DNA from: Mycolicibacterium iranicum
GTDB lineage: Bacteria > Actinomycetota > Actinomycetes > Mycobacteriales > Mycobacteriaceae
Reading direction: 5' to 3'
NCBI RefSeq assembly: GCF_014190915.1
Contig: NZ_JACHVU010000003.1
Coordinates: 248,001-312,000, forward strand
Length of the DNA stretch: 64,000 nucleotides
Shown here: positions 47,516 through 57,089 of the stretch, piece by piece
How the letters are laid out: each line of letters opens with the position of its first letter
How positions within the stretch are numbered: position 1 is the first letter of the stretch
Program-made: the position numbers and the translations under genes
Notes under the pieces: model-generated
Databases searched by the model: none
Seen by the model: only the letters and a program-made list of their open reading frames with translations
Told to the model about the DNA's origin: nothing

Positions 47516-47671
47516 CTAAAACCAGACTTTTCGGCCGCCCACCGGACGCCCGACGGCGCCGAGGATCCATAGGACGATGCCGACAACCACGAGGATCCCG
47601 CCGATCGTGTAGAGGATTGACAGGCTGGTGAAGTAACCGATCAACAAAAGAACGATACCGAGAACGATCAT
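47516..47671 (-). CDS. Small two-helix membrane protein (DUF6131-like)
   Basis: 51 residues with two membrane segments: MIVLGIVLLLIGYFTSLSILYTIGGILVVVGIVLWILG then GRPVGGRKVWF. AGGA lies seven bases before ATG 47671. Many mycobacteria have such a stress-linked small membrane protein. An upstream ATG at 47677 is also possible. Confidence 0.75.
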   Translation of the reverse strand: MIVLGIVLLLIGYFTSLSILYTIGGILVVVGIVLWILGAVGRPVGGRKVWF

Positions 47672-47854
47672 GGTCATTCCTATCCACTGCGTAGGGAGAC
47701 GCTGGCACACCAGGTATTGCCCGGTTCGTCAAATTCAAACGCTTTTGCGTCGTCCGGGCTGTGGCGTACCGCCGGCACGCCTGGAGTGAACAGGCAGGTG
47801 TTCGGGTACCCCTAGCTGCGCAGCGCGGGGCTGGCGGAATTGTGGGAGGTCACG

Positions 47855-48898
47855 ATGGTCCAGTGGCTCGACCGCCTGCAGCAGAGAAGTCGTCTCGTGG
47901 GATTCGTCCTGGCGGTCATCTACAAGTACCTCGACGATCAGGGCACCTACCTGGCCGCCTTGCTCACGTACTACGCGTTCGTGTCGCTCTTCCCACTCCT
48001 GTTGCTGCTCACCACCACGTTGGGCGTGCTGCTGTGGAACCGTCCGGAATGGCGTGCCGAGATCGTCGACTCCGCGTTCAGCCAATTCCCGCTCATCGGC
48101 GATCAGCTCGCCACACCCGAATCACTCAGCGGCGGAACGACCGCCGTGGTCATCGGGATCCTGGGTGCCCTCTACGGCGGTCTCGGCGTCGGCCAGGCTC
48201 TGCAGAACGCGATGGACACGGTGTGGGCCGTACCGAAGTACGTGCGTCGTGACCCGATCAAATCGCGGGTGCACAGCCTGCTGCTGTTGATCATCCTGGG
48301 TTCGGCGTTGATCGCGACCACGCTGCTGACCGGTCTGGGCAGGAGCGCCGCCAATCTCGGATTCTTCGGGACCGCCGGGGTGGTGGCCGGGTCGATCGCC
48401 CTCAACACCGCCGTGTGTGCAGTTGCCTTCCGCGTCACCACGGTCCGGCCGCTGAGCTGGAAACAAGTGATGCCCGGGGCTGTCATCGCCGCCGTGCTGT
48501 GGCAGGTGCTGCAGTGGTTCGGTGCCACCTACGTGTCGCATGTCGTCGCGTCGGCCAGCGTCACCAACAGCGTTTTCGCGATCGTGCTCGGCCTGCTGGC
48601 ATTCCTGTATCTGGTGTCCACCGCGCTGATGTTGTGTGCAGAGATCAACGTGGTGCGGGTCGACCACCTTCATCCCCGTGCGCTGCTGACCCCGTTCACC
48701 GACAACGTCGACCTCACAGAGGCCGACCGCAAGGCCTATGCCGGCCAGGCGGAGGCGCAGCGCGCGAAGAGCTTTCAGCAGGTCGACGTCCGGTTCGACG
48801 AGCAATCGGAGGGGCGATCGGGCGACGATGCGCCGGGCCCGACGGCGGGCGCGGATGCCGTCCTGGACCGGCGAGAGGCCGATGCGCCGGGCGCATAG
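47855..48898 (+). CDS. YihY/virulence factor BrkB family membrane protein (second copy)
   Basis: 347 residues from ATG 47855 (GGGAGG upstream). Core: GTYLAALLTYYAFVSLFPLLLLLTTTLGVLL, ALYGGLGVGQALQNAMDTVWAVPKYVR, six hydrophobic segments, and FAIVLGLLAFLYLVSTALMLCAEINVVR. The acidic C-terminal tail (~80 residues) is disordered. Shorter and lacking the acidic N-terminal extension of the 42375 paralogue. Confidence 0.92.
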   Translation: MVQWLDRLQQRSRLVGFVLAVIYKYLDDQGTYLAALLTYYAFVSLFPLLLLLTTTLGVLLWNRPEWRAEIVDSAFSQFPLIGDQLATPESLSGGTTAVVIGILGALYGGLGVGQALQNAMDTVWAVPKYVRRDPIKSRVHSLLLLIILGSALIATTLLTGLGRSAANLGFFGTAGVVAGSIALNTAVCAVAFRVTTVRPLSWKQVMPGAVIAAVLWQVLQWFGATYVSHVVASASVTNSVFAIVLGLLAFLYLVSTALMLCAEINVVRVDHLHPRALLTPFTDNVDLTEADRKAYAGQAEAQRAKSFQQVDVRFDEQSEGRSGDDAPGPTAGADAVLDRREADAPGA

Positions 48899-49270
48899 CC
48901 CGCGGGCCCGGCAGCAGGCCGTCGCACGATCCGTGCCGGCGCCGACAGGCTCCAGCAACGGGCTCGCGACCCGGCGCAGAATCCTGTGGGACACACCGCA
49001 CACGCGCCCGAGGATCGGCGGTGGCCGCACAAGTTTTATTAACTGCGCAGTTATTCGGCAAAACAACGTCGACGCGATGGAAGTCGACTGGCCAGCACAG
49101 ACTCGTCTATAAGGCGTTTTCACGCCTTCAATAGTCAATTTCCGCGTTCTTCGCTGAGAATGGCTCGATGAGAATTGCTGGTTTTGTCTATTTTGTCTCT
49201 GCGCACCCTGTTGTTGCGCCGGGAAGCGGCGAATACATGACAGGTGACTAGTAATTTGGGGGAGATTCCC
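48899..49270. promoter_or_regulatory. Upstream region of the PE-PPE-domain gene
   Basis: 372 bases without a supported gene; a long minus-strand frame across it is the complement of the neighbouring genes. It contains a 14-bp palindrome TAACTGCGCAGTTA (49040-49053) in an A/T-rich patch, a plausible regulator site, and the GGGGGAGA ribosome site of the next gene. Confidence 0.55.
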
Positions 49271-50638
49271 ATGCGGATCACGAAACGCGGACTTCGTACC
49301 ACCGGCATCGCGTGCGGCGCAGCAGCGGCTTCTGCGCTCCTCGGCATGTCCACCGCCTCTCCGGGCTGGGGGGTCAGTACGGCGATCGTCATCGGAGGTA
49401 TCGGCACACCGGCTCTGCACGACGTGGTGATGTCGCAGCTCCTCGGTGGGGCATTGCAGGACTACGACCAGCGGGTCTCGGTCAACTGGCCCGCCGAAGC
49501 ACGGCCGTACACCGGCGAGGACGACATGACCCTCGGGCAGTCGATCGAAATCGGTCAAGCCAACCTCGATGCCCAGATCGACGAAGCGCTGGCGCAATTG
49601 GAGCGCGACGCAGACGGCAACCCGCTGGAGGGTGAAGTCGTCACCGTCGTCGGACTGTCCGCCGGGTCCCTGGTGGTGACCGAGACCCTGCGCAGCTGGC
49701 AGACCGACAACGAGGAGGACCCGGACGCCGATGAGATCAACTTCGTGGTGGTCGCCGATTCCAGCCGCCAGGAGATCATCGACGACACCGAGGAATACAA
49801 CGAGGAGTACGACTACACCTACCGGCAGCCCCCCGAGACGGTCTATGACACCGTCGAGGTCACCGGTGAGTACGACGGAATGGCCGACTTCCCGGATCGG
49901 TTCAGCCTCACCGCCATTCAGAACGCGCTGATCGGGTCCGCATTGGTGCATGTGCCGACGATGTTCTCCGACCTGTCCGACATCCCGAAGCAGAACATCA
50001 CCGTGACCGAGAACGCGCTGGGCGGAACGACGGTGCACTATCTGGTTCCCGCCGAGACACTTCCGCTGGTGCAGGCCAATCCGCGCCTGGCGCCGCGCGA
50101 GGCCGAACTACGGGCCCTGATCGACAGGGCGTACAGCCGTAACGACCCCGCGAACGTCGCAGCCAGGCTGAACGGTCCGGATGTCCCCGACAGCATCCAG
50201 GAGCTCGTCACACCGGGCGGCGACGACATCGAGGCCGGAAACGTCGATCTCGCCACCGCGGCGGCACTGCAGGAAGACGCCGAAAGCGACATCGCCACCG
50301 ACACGCAGGATGCGCCGCCGAGCCTCAGCGAGCAACTCAGCGCAGCGGCCGACGATTCCACCGAGGACGGGGCCGAAGCCGCAGAGCCCACGTCGAGCAC
50401 GATCGGTGCGACGCTCGAGGCTGCGGTGGAGCGGCTCACCGGTGGTGTCGACGACGAGGGAACGTCGGCCCTGACGCCGGACGCCGACGATCAGTCCGAC
50501 GCCAGCGGGACGGCCGAGACGAACGAGTCGACCGACGCCGAATCGGCCGATACGGAATCGACCGACACGGGCTCCACCGACACGGAGTCCGCCGACACGG
50601 CATCCGCCGACACCGGATCTTCTGACGCCGGACAGTGA
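49271..50638 (+). CDS. Exported PE-PPE-domain hydrolase with acidic repeat tail
   Basis: 455 residues. A signal peptide (LRTTGIACGAAAASALLGMSTAS) replaces the usual PE or PPE module. The PE-PPE alpha/beta-hydrolase domain is visible: IVIGGIGTPALHDVVMSQLLGGAL, nucleophile in VVGLSAGSLVVTETL (G-x-S-x-G), VVVADSSRQ, and VHVPTMFSDLSDIP. From residue ~310 the chain is disordered and acidic and ends in a run of (S/T)-x-D-T-E-S-like units. PE-PPE enzymes act as esterases or lipases on envelope lipids. Confidence 0.87.
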   Translation: MRITKRGLRTTGIACGAAAASALLGMSTASPGWGVSTAIVIGGIGTPALHDVVMSQLLGGALQDYDQRVSVNWPAEARPYTGEDDMTLGQSIEIGQANLDAQIDEALAQLERDADGNPLEGEVVTVVGLSAGSLVVTETLRSWQTDNEEDPDADEINFVVVADSSRQEIIDDTEEYNEEYDYTYRQPPETVYDTVEVTGEYDGMADFPDRFSLTAIQNALIGSALVHVPTMFSDLSDIPKQNITVTENALGGTTVHYLVPAETLPLVQANPRLAPREAELRALIDRAYSRNDPANVAARLNGPDVPDSIQELVTPGGDDIEAGNVDLATAAALQEDAESDIATDTQDAPPSLSEQLSAAADDSTEDGAEAAEPTSSTIGATLEAAVERLTGGVDDEGTSALTPDADDQSDASGTAETNESTDAESADTESTDTGSTDTESADTASADTGSSDAGQ

Positions 50639-50656
50639 TCACACCTCCACAGGCCC

Positions 50657-50682
50657 GAAGCCCCGGCACCCGCCGGGGCTTC
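50657..50682. terminator. Bidirectional terminator hairpin
   Basis: GAAGCCCCGGC (50657-50667) with GCCGGGGCTTC (50672-50682), 4-base loop, between the convergent stops at 50638 and 50701. Confidence 0.8.
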
Positions 50683-50700
50683 GTGGTGTCGCCCAGAGCT

Positions 50701-51924
50701 TCAGACGAAACGGGGACGGCCGGCCATCCAACCGAGCACGCCCTGCAGAACGGTGACCACCCCCAGCACAGTGAGTGGCCATGTCCAGTCCGCGGACGCG
50801 GCATGTAACACCCCGAAAATCAGCGGACCCCCCGCGGCGACGAGGTAGCCCACGCCCTGCGACATCGCCGACAGCGCAGCGGTTTCCGAGGGAACCCGGG
50901 TACGGAGGGCGATCACGCCGAGGGCAATCGGCAGGGTGGCCGTGCCGACACCGAACAACACCGCCCAGACCCAGGGCGCCGACGTCGGCGCGAGGGCCAA
51001 CCCGATCACGGCGAGAAGGGTCGACCCGGTCACGGCCAGTATCCAGCCCGACTGCGAGGCCCGCCGGAACGCCAGCACCGGGATCACGAGATTCAGCGGA
51101 ATCCCCATCAGATTCATCACCGCGAGCATCAGCCCGGCCTGAGTCCGGGGGATACCGTGCGTGACGAAGAACTCGGCCAGCCAACCCATCAGGATGTACG
51201 CCGAACACGACTGCATCGCAAAGAAACCCGCGACCGTCCAGGCCACGGGGCTACGGGGCAACGACCGCCGCACGGTCCCGGCGGGCGGTGGCCCGCCGGG
51301 CGTGTCGCCGTGCCGCACACTCGCGACCCAGACGATCAGCGCCCCAGCCGACAGCGCCGCCCACGCGCCCACGGCGCCCCGCCATCCTCCCAGCAGCGGT
51401 TCGAGCGCCGGCGTGGCGGCTGCCGCCAGACCGCCACCGGCAGCAAGGGCCGAGGTGTACATCCCGGTCACCCGGCCGACGATGTCGGGGAAGGACTGCT
51501 TGACCACCACAGGGATCAGGACGTTCCCGATCGCGATGCCCGAGGTCGCGATGAACGTGCCGCCCAGAACGACCCACGGCCCGTCCACCACCCGAAGAAT
51601 CAGGCCGACGGTGAGCACGAACAACGCGAGGCCGATCGCCCGAGCGAGGCCCAGCCTGCGGTTGAGCCAGGGCGCCCCGATGGCCGCGAGCCCGAAACAC
51701 AGTGCGGGAACTGCTGTCAGCAGGCTCGCCCAGACGAGCGACGCCCCGACGTCGGTGCGCACCGCACCGAGTACCGACGCAATGCTGGTGACCGCGGGTC
51801 GCAGATTGAACGCGGCCAAGACGATGCCGCCCAACAGTAGGGGAGTGCTGACCAGGGCGGTATGCCTGCTGTCGAGACCGCGCCCGGCGGTCCTCGGCTT
51901 CAGAACTCCCCGTTCTTCGCGCAA
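50701..51924 (-). CDS. CynX/NimT-type MFS transporter
   Basis: 407 residues, twelve hydrophobic segments. LGGIVLAAFNLRPAVTSIASVLGAVRTD is the family's typical start (AxNLRP.......pll), and GIAIGNVLIPVVVKQSFPDIVGRVTGMYT is the MFS-A-like loop. The substrate (cyanate, nitroimidazole or other anion in named relatives) cannot be inferred. It is read together with or just after the XRE-cupin gene, whose stop is 61 bases upstream. Confidence 0.9.
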   Translation of the reverse strand: MREERGVLKPRTAGRGLDSRHTALVSTPLLLGGIVLAAFNLRPAVTSIASVLGAVRTDVGASLVWASLLTAVPALCFGLAAIGAPWLNRRLGLARAIGLALFVLTVGLILRVVDGPWVVLGGTFIATSGIAIGNVLIPVVVKQSFPDIVGRVTGMYTSALAAGGGLAAAATPALEPLLGGWRGAVGAWAALSAGALIVWVASVRHGDTPGGPPPAGTVRRSLPRSPVAWTVAGFFAMQSCSAYILMGWLAEFFVTHGIPRTQAGLMLAVMNLMGIPLNLVIPVLAFRRASQSGWILAVTGSTLLAVIGLALAPTSAPWVWAVLFGVGTATLPIALGVIALRTRVPSETAALSAMSQGVGYLVAAGGPLIFGVLHAASADWTWPLTVLGVVTVLQGVLGWMAGRPRFV

Positions 51925-51985
51925 GCGCTCATCTGAGCCATGTCACTCCTTGGTTGTCGAATGCCCTGTCCGACAGGACGTGCCG

Positions 51986-52600
51986 TCAGTGTCCGTTCCT
52001 GCCGGGTGCGGATACGCGGACTACCAGCAGAGCCTCCGACAGGCACGTCCCGTTGTTCGCGAAGCGGTGGGGCCAGTCGGCATCCAGCCGGATGGAGTCG
52101 CCGGCGTCCAACTCGGTGAGAGTGCCGCCGATCTGGACGGTGAGGACGCCCGCCTGCACCACGACGATCTCCTGACCGTCGTGACGGACGAGCTCGGCCC
52201 CGGTGTGCGCTCCCGGCGCCAGGCGCAGGGAAGCGACTTCGAGGCCGTGCATCCTGCTGCGCTGGATCACCCGCCGGGTGACGCCCGGGCCGATCGTCAA
52301 CTCCTGCTGGTCGGCGGCACGAACCAACGAGAGTTCTGGAGACCGATTGGGCTGGAACAGATCTCCGATCGCGACCCCCAGTGCCGAGGCCACCGCGACG
52401 AGAGAGCCCACCGACACCCCGGTCTTACCCCGCTCCAGCATCGACAGCATCGATGCGCTCAGCCCGGTGTTCGCGGCGATGTCGACGAGCGTCAGACCTT
52501 GCTCCATCCGGATCCGGCGGATCTCGGCGCCGAGCTTGCGGTTCGTCGCCTCTGACGCCGCCTGAACGTCGACGATCGAGCCTTCGCCCCCCGCGTTCAT
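51986..52600 (-). CDS. XRE-family regulator with cupin domain
   Basis: 204 residues. HTH: LGAEIRRIRMEQGLTLVDIAANTGLSASMLSMLERGKTGVSVGSLVAVASALG; cupin: LRLAPGAHTGAELVRHDGQEIVVVQAGVLTVQIGGTLTELDAGDSIRLDADWPHRFANNG. Such proteins (PuuR type) sense a small metabolite through the cupin. AGTTTCA words lie right before its start and also upstream of the ABC importer, bicupin and Rieske genes, suggesting it regulates that cluster. Confidence 0.92.
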   Translation of the reverse strand: MNAGGEGSIVDVQAASEATNRKLGAEIRRIRMEQGLTLVDIAANTGLSASMLSMLERGKTGVSVGSLVAVASALGVAIGDLFQPNRSPELSLVRAADQQELTIGPGVTRRVIQRSRMHGLEVASLRLAPGAHTGAELVRHDGQEIVVVQAGVLTVQIGGTLTELDAGDSIRLDADWPHRFANNGTCLSEALLVVRVSAPGRNGH

Positions 52601-53120
52601 TTCCCACCACTTAACTGTGACTGAAGTTTCAAGGAATGAGTTTCACTGTAACTTATACCGTGGGTTCCGTCGGCCTGCCGGCATTCCGAGGCGACAGTTT
52701 CACTCGGCTGAATACTGCATGCGCGCGCGATCCAGGTTCCCACCGCATGCGGCCCTGGTCTATTTCAGTCAAGATGAAGAACGGTCAACCGGTTGCCCGG
52801 TCCGTGAACGGCTGGACATCGCACGGGGCGCCGCCCTGAAGCGCCGGAGGCGGCAGGCCCTCCGCCGCTGTTTCGCCAGCCCATGACCACGAGGAATGCC
52901 TCGTCAGAGCCCACGTCGTGTCACCCTTGCGATCTGGATCACACTGGCATATTCTTTCAACTGGCTTGAACTTGCCGGTTCACAGCCAGTCCACCGCATT
53001 AATACAGACGTAACGCGTTAACCTGCGCGAGTTTCAATCACATTGTACGCTCGGCTCTATCGCAGAGGGCTGCGATTCCCATCCAGCCGAGTACCACGGA
53101 CCAGTGTCGGAGGTCATCAA
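52601..53120. promoter_or_regulatory. Control region between the XRE-cupin gene and the ABC importer
   Basis: 520 bases without a supported gene. TGAAGTTTCA at 52622-52631, AGTTTCA at 52639-52645, 52696-52702 and 53030-53036. Open frames here (52617-52886) are fragments without ribosome sites. The GGAGG of the binding-protein gene is at 53109. Confidence 0.6.
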
Positions 53121-54362
53121 GTGAACGTGAAAACATGCTGTCGGGTCCTTGCCGCCGGGGCTGCTGTCGGTCTCGTCGTGACGTCCTGCGCCGACGGGGG
53201 CGACCGTGGAACGCAGTCCTCCACCGGCGACATCGTCTTCGGGCAGCTGATCGGCGTCACCGGGGACTACGCCCCGTTCACCCCGCCTGCGATCGCCGCC
53301 TCCAAGATCGCCGTCGACGAGATCAACGACGCCGGCGGGATCATGGACCGCACCGTCGTCCTGGTCACCGAGGACAATCGTTCGACCGTCGACGGCGCCG
53401 TCGCGGGCTTCTCCAAGCTCACCACCGTCGACAAGGCCGCGGTCATGGGCAGCCTCGAATCCGACGGGCAGGTCGCGTTGTTCGATCAGGTGCAGCAGCG
53501 GCAATTGCCCAACATCTGCTCGTCGTGCGGCACGACGTTCCTCGACGATCGGGGCGGCAAGTTCTCCTTCCGCGTCACCGCCTCCGACAGTGACGCGGGA
53601 ATCATCGTCGCGCAGGTGGCCCGCGACGCGGGCGTCAAGAAGCTGGCGATGATCGTGCAGAACACCGAGGGCGCCTCCGGTCCGGCCGAGGTCGCGACCG
53701 AGGCGTTCCAGAAGTCCGGCGGGACGGTCAACTCGGTCACCATCGAGCCCGGCGCGTCGTCGTACAACAGCGAGGTGGCCAAGGCTCTCGAATCCCAGCC
53801 CGACGCACTGTATCTGGCCGCCGGTGTCGAGGCCGGCATCCCGATCCTGCGGGAGATCGCCCGGCGCGGCTACGACATCCCGATCTACGTCTCACCCGAC
53901 CTGATCACCGATGAGGTCGCCGCGTTGCCGAACGCCGGCCAGTTGACCGCGGCACTCATCGCCTTCGACGTCGAAAGCCCGGCCTACACCTCGTATGCCG
54001 AACGTTTCCGCGCCGCCACCGGTGGCGATCCGGAACCCGGCATGTACGACGCCAACAATTACGACCAGTACATCCTCTTCGCGTTGGCGATGGAGGCGGC
54101 CAAGAGCACCGGCGGCGCCGATGTCGCGGGCAAGATCATCGATGTCGCGACCGCCCCCGGCAAGAAGGTCTATTCGTTCGCCGAAGGCAAGGAGGCGCTG
54201 GCCAACGGCGAGGACATCGACTTCGACGGAGCGTCGAGCACCTTGGACATGAACGAGTTCGGCAACCTCAAGTCGCCGATCCTGGCCGTGCTCACGGTCA
54301 AGGACGCCGTCTGGACGCCCGGCGAGCAGGTCGAGGTCGATCCGGCGCTGCGCCCAGAGTGA
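53121..54362 (+). CDS. Branched-chain-type ABC transporter substrate-binding lipoprotein
   Basis: 413 residues from GTG 53121 (GGAGG upstream). Lipobox VVTSC after a short signal peptide. Peripla_BP_6 domain: GDIVFGQLIGVTGDYAPFTPPAIAASKIAVDEINDAGGIMDRTVVLVTEDNRS, with later PAYTSYAERFRAATGGDPEPGMYDANNYDQ. Captures an amino-acid-like or aromatic acid substrate for the two permeases and two ATPases that follow. Confidence 0.93.
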   Translation: MNVKTCCRVLAAGAAVGLVVTSCADGGDRGTQSSTGDIVFGQLIGVTGDYAPFTPPAIAASKIAVDEINDAGGIMDRTVVLVTEDNRSTVDGAVAGFSKLTTVDKAAVMGSLESDGQVALFDQVQQRQLPNICSSCGTTFLDDRGGKFSFRVTASDSDAGIIVAQVARDAGVKKLAMIVQNTEGASGPAEVATEAFQKSGGTVNSVTIEPGASSYNSEVAKALESQPDALYLAAGVEAGIPILREIARRGYDIPIYVSPDLITDEVAALPNAGQLTAALIAFDVESPAYTSYAERFRAATGGDPEPGMYDANNYDQYILFALAMEAAKSTGGADVAGKIIDVATAPGKKVYSFAEGKEALANGEDIDFDGASSTLDMNEFGNLKSPILAVLTVKDAVWTPGEQVEVDPALRPE

Positions 54363-54431
54363 CCCCGGCGCCGTGACGCGCGCATCCCCGTGCGCGCCGC
54401 CCCGGCCGCTCCACCGAGGAAAGGTACACCG

Positions 54432-55292
54432 TTGGACAACCTGCTATTCGGGTTACTGACCGGCAGCATGCTCGCAGTGGCGACATCCGGATTCGCCCTG
54501 CTGCGCAACACCGAGCGGTTCCTGCACATCGCCCACGGACAGTTCATGGCACTGGGCGCCCTGCTGGCCGTCGCGCTGGGCGAGATGTTCGGCCTGGCGG
54601 CCGGCATCGTCCTGGCCGTCGCCGTCACCTCCGTCTTGGCGGTGGTCTCGGGCAAGCTGCTGTTCGACCCCGTCAAGCACCGGGGCGGCAACGTGCTGTT
54701 GTTCACCTCGGTCGGCCTGGCCTTCGTGACGTACGGCGCGATGATCGCCCTGTTCGGCACCGACCTGCGGGTATTCTCGATCGAGCTCGGGGCGGCCCGG
54801 CACATCGGCCCGTTCAACGTCGCCCCCGGTGAGATCGTCATGTTGCTGGTCGCCGTCGTCGTCATCGGTGGGCTGTGGCTTCTCCTGGGCCGCACGGGAG
54901 TCGGTCGCGACATCCGCGCAGTGGCCTCCAACCGTGAACTCGCCCAGATCCGCGGGGTGGCCATCGGCCGGGTGAGCACCACGGTGTGGGCCATCTCGGG
55001 GGCACTGGCCGCCGTCGCGGGGATCATGACCGGCATCCTCGGATCGGTCTCGACCGAATCCGGCTGGGGCTACATCCTTCTGGTGCTCGCGGCTGCGGTA
55101 CTGGGCGGGACCGGCAACATCCTCGGCGTCATCGCGGCGGCCCTGGTGCTCGGCATCGTGATGGACATGAGCGCCCTGGTGATCGACACCGCCTACCGGC
55201 CGATCGTCGCCTTCGCGATCCTCATCGGGGTGCTGCTGATCCGCCCGCAAGGGCTGTTCTCGTTCCAGTCGCGCAAGGAGGCGGCAGCATGA
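54432..55292 (+). CDS. Branched-chain-type ABC permease (LivH-like)
   Basis: 286 residues, start taken as TTG 54432 with GAGGAAAGG before it; a GTG at 54390 lies in low-quality sequence. LDNLLFGLLTGSMLAVATSGFALLRNTERFLHIAHGQFMALGALLAVALG is the typical LivH start and GRDIRAVASNRELAQIRGVAIGRVSTTVWAISGALAAVAGI the cytoplasmic loop. Overlaps the next permease gene (ATGA). Confidence 0.92.
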   Translation: MDNLLFGLLTGSMLAVATSGFALLRNTERFLHIAHGQFMALGALLAVALGEMFGLAAGIVLAVAVTSVLAVVSGKLLFDPVKHRGGNVLLFTSVGLAFVTYGAMIALFGTDLRVFSIELGAARHIGPFNVAPGEIVMLLVAVVVIGGLWLLLGRTGVGRDIRAVASNRELAQIRGVAIGRVSTTVWAISGALAAVAGIMTGILGSVSTESGWGYILLVLAAAVLGGTGNILGVIAAALVLGIVMDMSALVIDTAYRPIVAFAILIGVLLIRPQGLFSFQSRKEAAA

Positions 55293-56320
55293 TCTCGATC
55301 GAATTCCTGGTCACGATCGCCACGTTGGCGTTCGTGTTCGCCATGGCCGCACAGCTTCTCAACCTGGAGGCCGCTTGGGGCGGCATGTGGGATCTCGGCA
55401 TCGCCGGGCTCATCGGCGTCGGTGCCTACTCGTATGTGCTGTTGACCACGGCATCCGACGCGCTGATGCCCGGTCTGGGTCTGCCGTGGCCGGTGGGCAT
55501 GCTGGGCGCCGGCGTGATCACCGGTCTGGTCGCCCTCGTGATCGGCTGGCCCGCGCTGCGGCTGCGGGGCGAGTACTTCCTCATCACCACCTTCGCCTTC
55601 GCCGAGATCCTGCGGCAGATCATCGTCATCCAGCGCGACATCACCGGCGGCACCTTCGGTCTCACGACCATCGTCAAACCGTTCGAATTCCAGTTCACCA
55701 TCGAGGGTTATCCCTATGTGCGGCTCGCACTGACCGTGGTGCTCACCGCGGTGGTCTGGCTGGTCTGTTCCAGGATCGCGACATCGTCCTACGGTGCGAC
55801 CCTGCGCGCCGCGCGCGACAACGAACCGCTGGCCATGGCGATGGGCAAGAAGATCAAGACGTTGCGGCTGTCGACCTACGCGACGGTCGGACTGATGTGC
55901 GGCCTGTTCGTCGGGCCCGCGTACGCCTGGATGCTCGGCGCCCTGGTGCCATCGGTGTTCAGTTCGCATCTGACGTTCACGCTGTGGGCCGGGCTGGTCA
56001 TCGGCGGTCTGGGCAGCAGGTTCGGACCGATCGTCGGCGCGCTTCTGCTCACCGGCGTCAGTGAGATGGTCCGGCTGGTGCATGTCCCGCCGGAGCTGGC
56101 CAACCTGCACGCTGCAGCGCACCCGATGCTCGTCGGGCTGCTGCTGATCATCGTGCTGCGGTGGCGTCCGGACGGATTGCTCAGTGAGAGAGGCACCTTC
56201 GCGCGGCTGCGGCGACGTCACCGGAGACCGGCGGCGCCCGGGTCGACAGCGGCCGGCGCCGATTCCCCCACAGTGTCCACGCCGATTCTCACCGGGAGTG
56301 CGCATGACAGCAACAGCTGA
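55289..56320 (+). CDS. Branched-chain-type ABC permease (LivM-like)
   Basis: 343 residues. QLLNLEAAWGGMWDLGIAGLIGVGAYSYVLLTT and GWPALRLRGEYFLITTFAFAEILRQII are typical of LivM; SSYGATLRAARDNEPLAMAMGKKIKTLRLSTYATVG is its ATPase-contact loop. The tail (RLRRRHRRPAAPGS...) is basic and disordered. It overlaps the ATPase start by 17 bases. Confidence 0.92.
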   Translation: MISIEFLVTIATLAFVFAMAAQLLNLEAAWGGMWDLGIAGLIGVGAYSYVLLTTASDALMPGLGLPWPVGMLGAGVITGLVALVIGWPALRLRGEYFLITTFAFAEILRQIIVIQRDITGGTFGLTTIVKPFEFQFTIEGYPYVRLALTVVLTAVVWLVCSRIATSSYGATLRAARDNEPLAMAMGKKIKTLRLSTYATVGLMCGLFVGPAYAWMLGALVPSVFSSHLTFTLWAGLVIGGLGSRFGPIVGALLLTGVSEMVRLVHVPPELANLHAAAHPMLVGLLLIIVLRWRPDGLLSERGTFARLRRRHRRPAAPGSTAAGADSPTVSTPILTGSAHDSNS

Positions 56321-57089
56321 CCTCGAGGTCGTCCACGTCGACAAGACCTTCGGCGGCGTGCGGGCTCTGAACGACGTGACGATCTCGATCTCCAGTGCCG
56401 AGATCACCGCGTTGATCGGGCCGAACGGCGCCGGTAAGACGACCCTCTTCAACGTCATCTCGGGTTTCGGCACGCCCTATACCGGGCGCGTCGTCTTCGA
56501 CGGCCGGGATCTCACGGGGCTTCCCGCCTACAAGGTCGCCCGGGCGGGGTTGGTACGGACGTTCCAGACACCGGTCGGGTTCAGCTCCATGACGGTCGTC
56601 GAGAACGTCGCTCTGGCTCTGGCCGGTTCGGACCTGGACAACCCATGGTCGCCGTTCCTGAACTGGCGCAAGGACCGTTGCCGCAGAGCCGAGGCCAACG
56701 TGGCGGCATGGGAGGAGCTCGAGCGGGCCGATGCGGCACACCTGGGGGACCGCGAGATGGGCGACCTGTCTCCCGGCGACGCGAAGCTGGTCGAGATCCT
56801 GCGACAGCTCGCCCTGGCACCCCGGATGCTGCTCCTCGACGAACCTGCCGCGGCCATGACGGTCAACCAGATCGACACGCTGTCCGGGATCATCAGAGGG
56901 ATCTCGGAACGCGGAATCGGGGTGCTGGTCATCGACCACAACCTGAGTTTCGTGCTGGAGCTGGCCGCGACGGTGCACGTGTTGGAGACGGGGGCTGTGA
57001 TCGCCTCGGGCACCCCGGAGCAGATCGGTAACGATCCGAATGTGAAACGGATCTACCTGGGAGGAGCGGAGGATTCCGATGTTGCTTGA
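56304..57089 (+). CDS. Branched-chain-type ABC ATPase (LivG-like)
   Basis: 261 residues. Walker A LIGPNGAGKTTLFNVISGF; a signature degenerate to LSPGDAKLVEILRQLA (normally LSxGxQ); Walker B MLLLDEPAAAM; H-loop VLVIDHNLSFV. LivG-typical C-terminal VLETGAVIASGTPEQI. Overlaps LivF by 11 bases. Confidence 0.95.
   Translation: MTATADLEVVHVDKTFGGVRALNDVTISISSAEITALIGPNGAGKTTLFNVISGFGTPYTGRVVFDGRDLTGLPAYKVARAGLVRTFQTPVGFSSMTVVENVALALAGSDLDNPWSPFLNWRKDRCRRAEANVAAWEELERADAAHLGDREMGDLSPGDAKLVEILRQLALAPRMLLLDEPAAAMTVNQIDTLSGIIRGISERGIGVLVIDHNLSFVLELAATVHVLETGAVIASGTPEQIGNDPNVKRIYLGGAEDSDVA

Noticed and set aside
47790-47812. SigF-type -10 (GGGTAC) before the second YihY gene
   Set aside because: No GGTTT-like -35 at 15-17 bases upstream.
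48122-50038. A 638-codon minus-strand open frame
   Set aside because: It lies opposite the YihY and PE-PPE-domain genes, is His/Arg/Gln-rich and has no domain; a high-GC antisense shadow.
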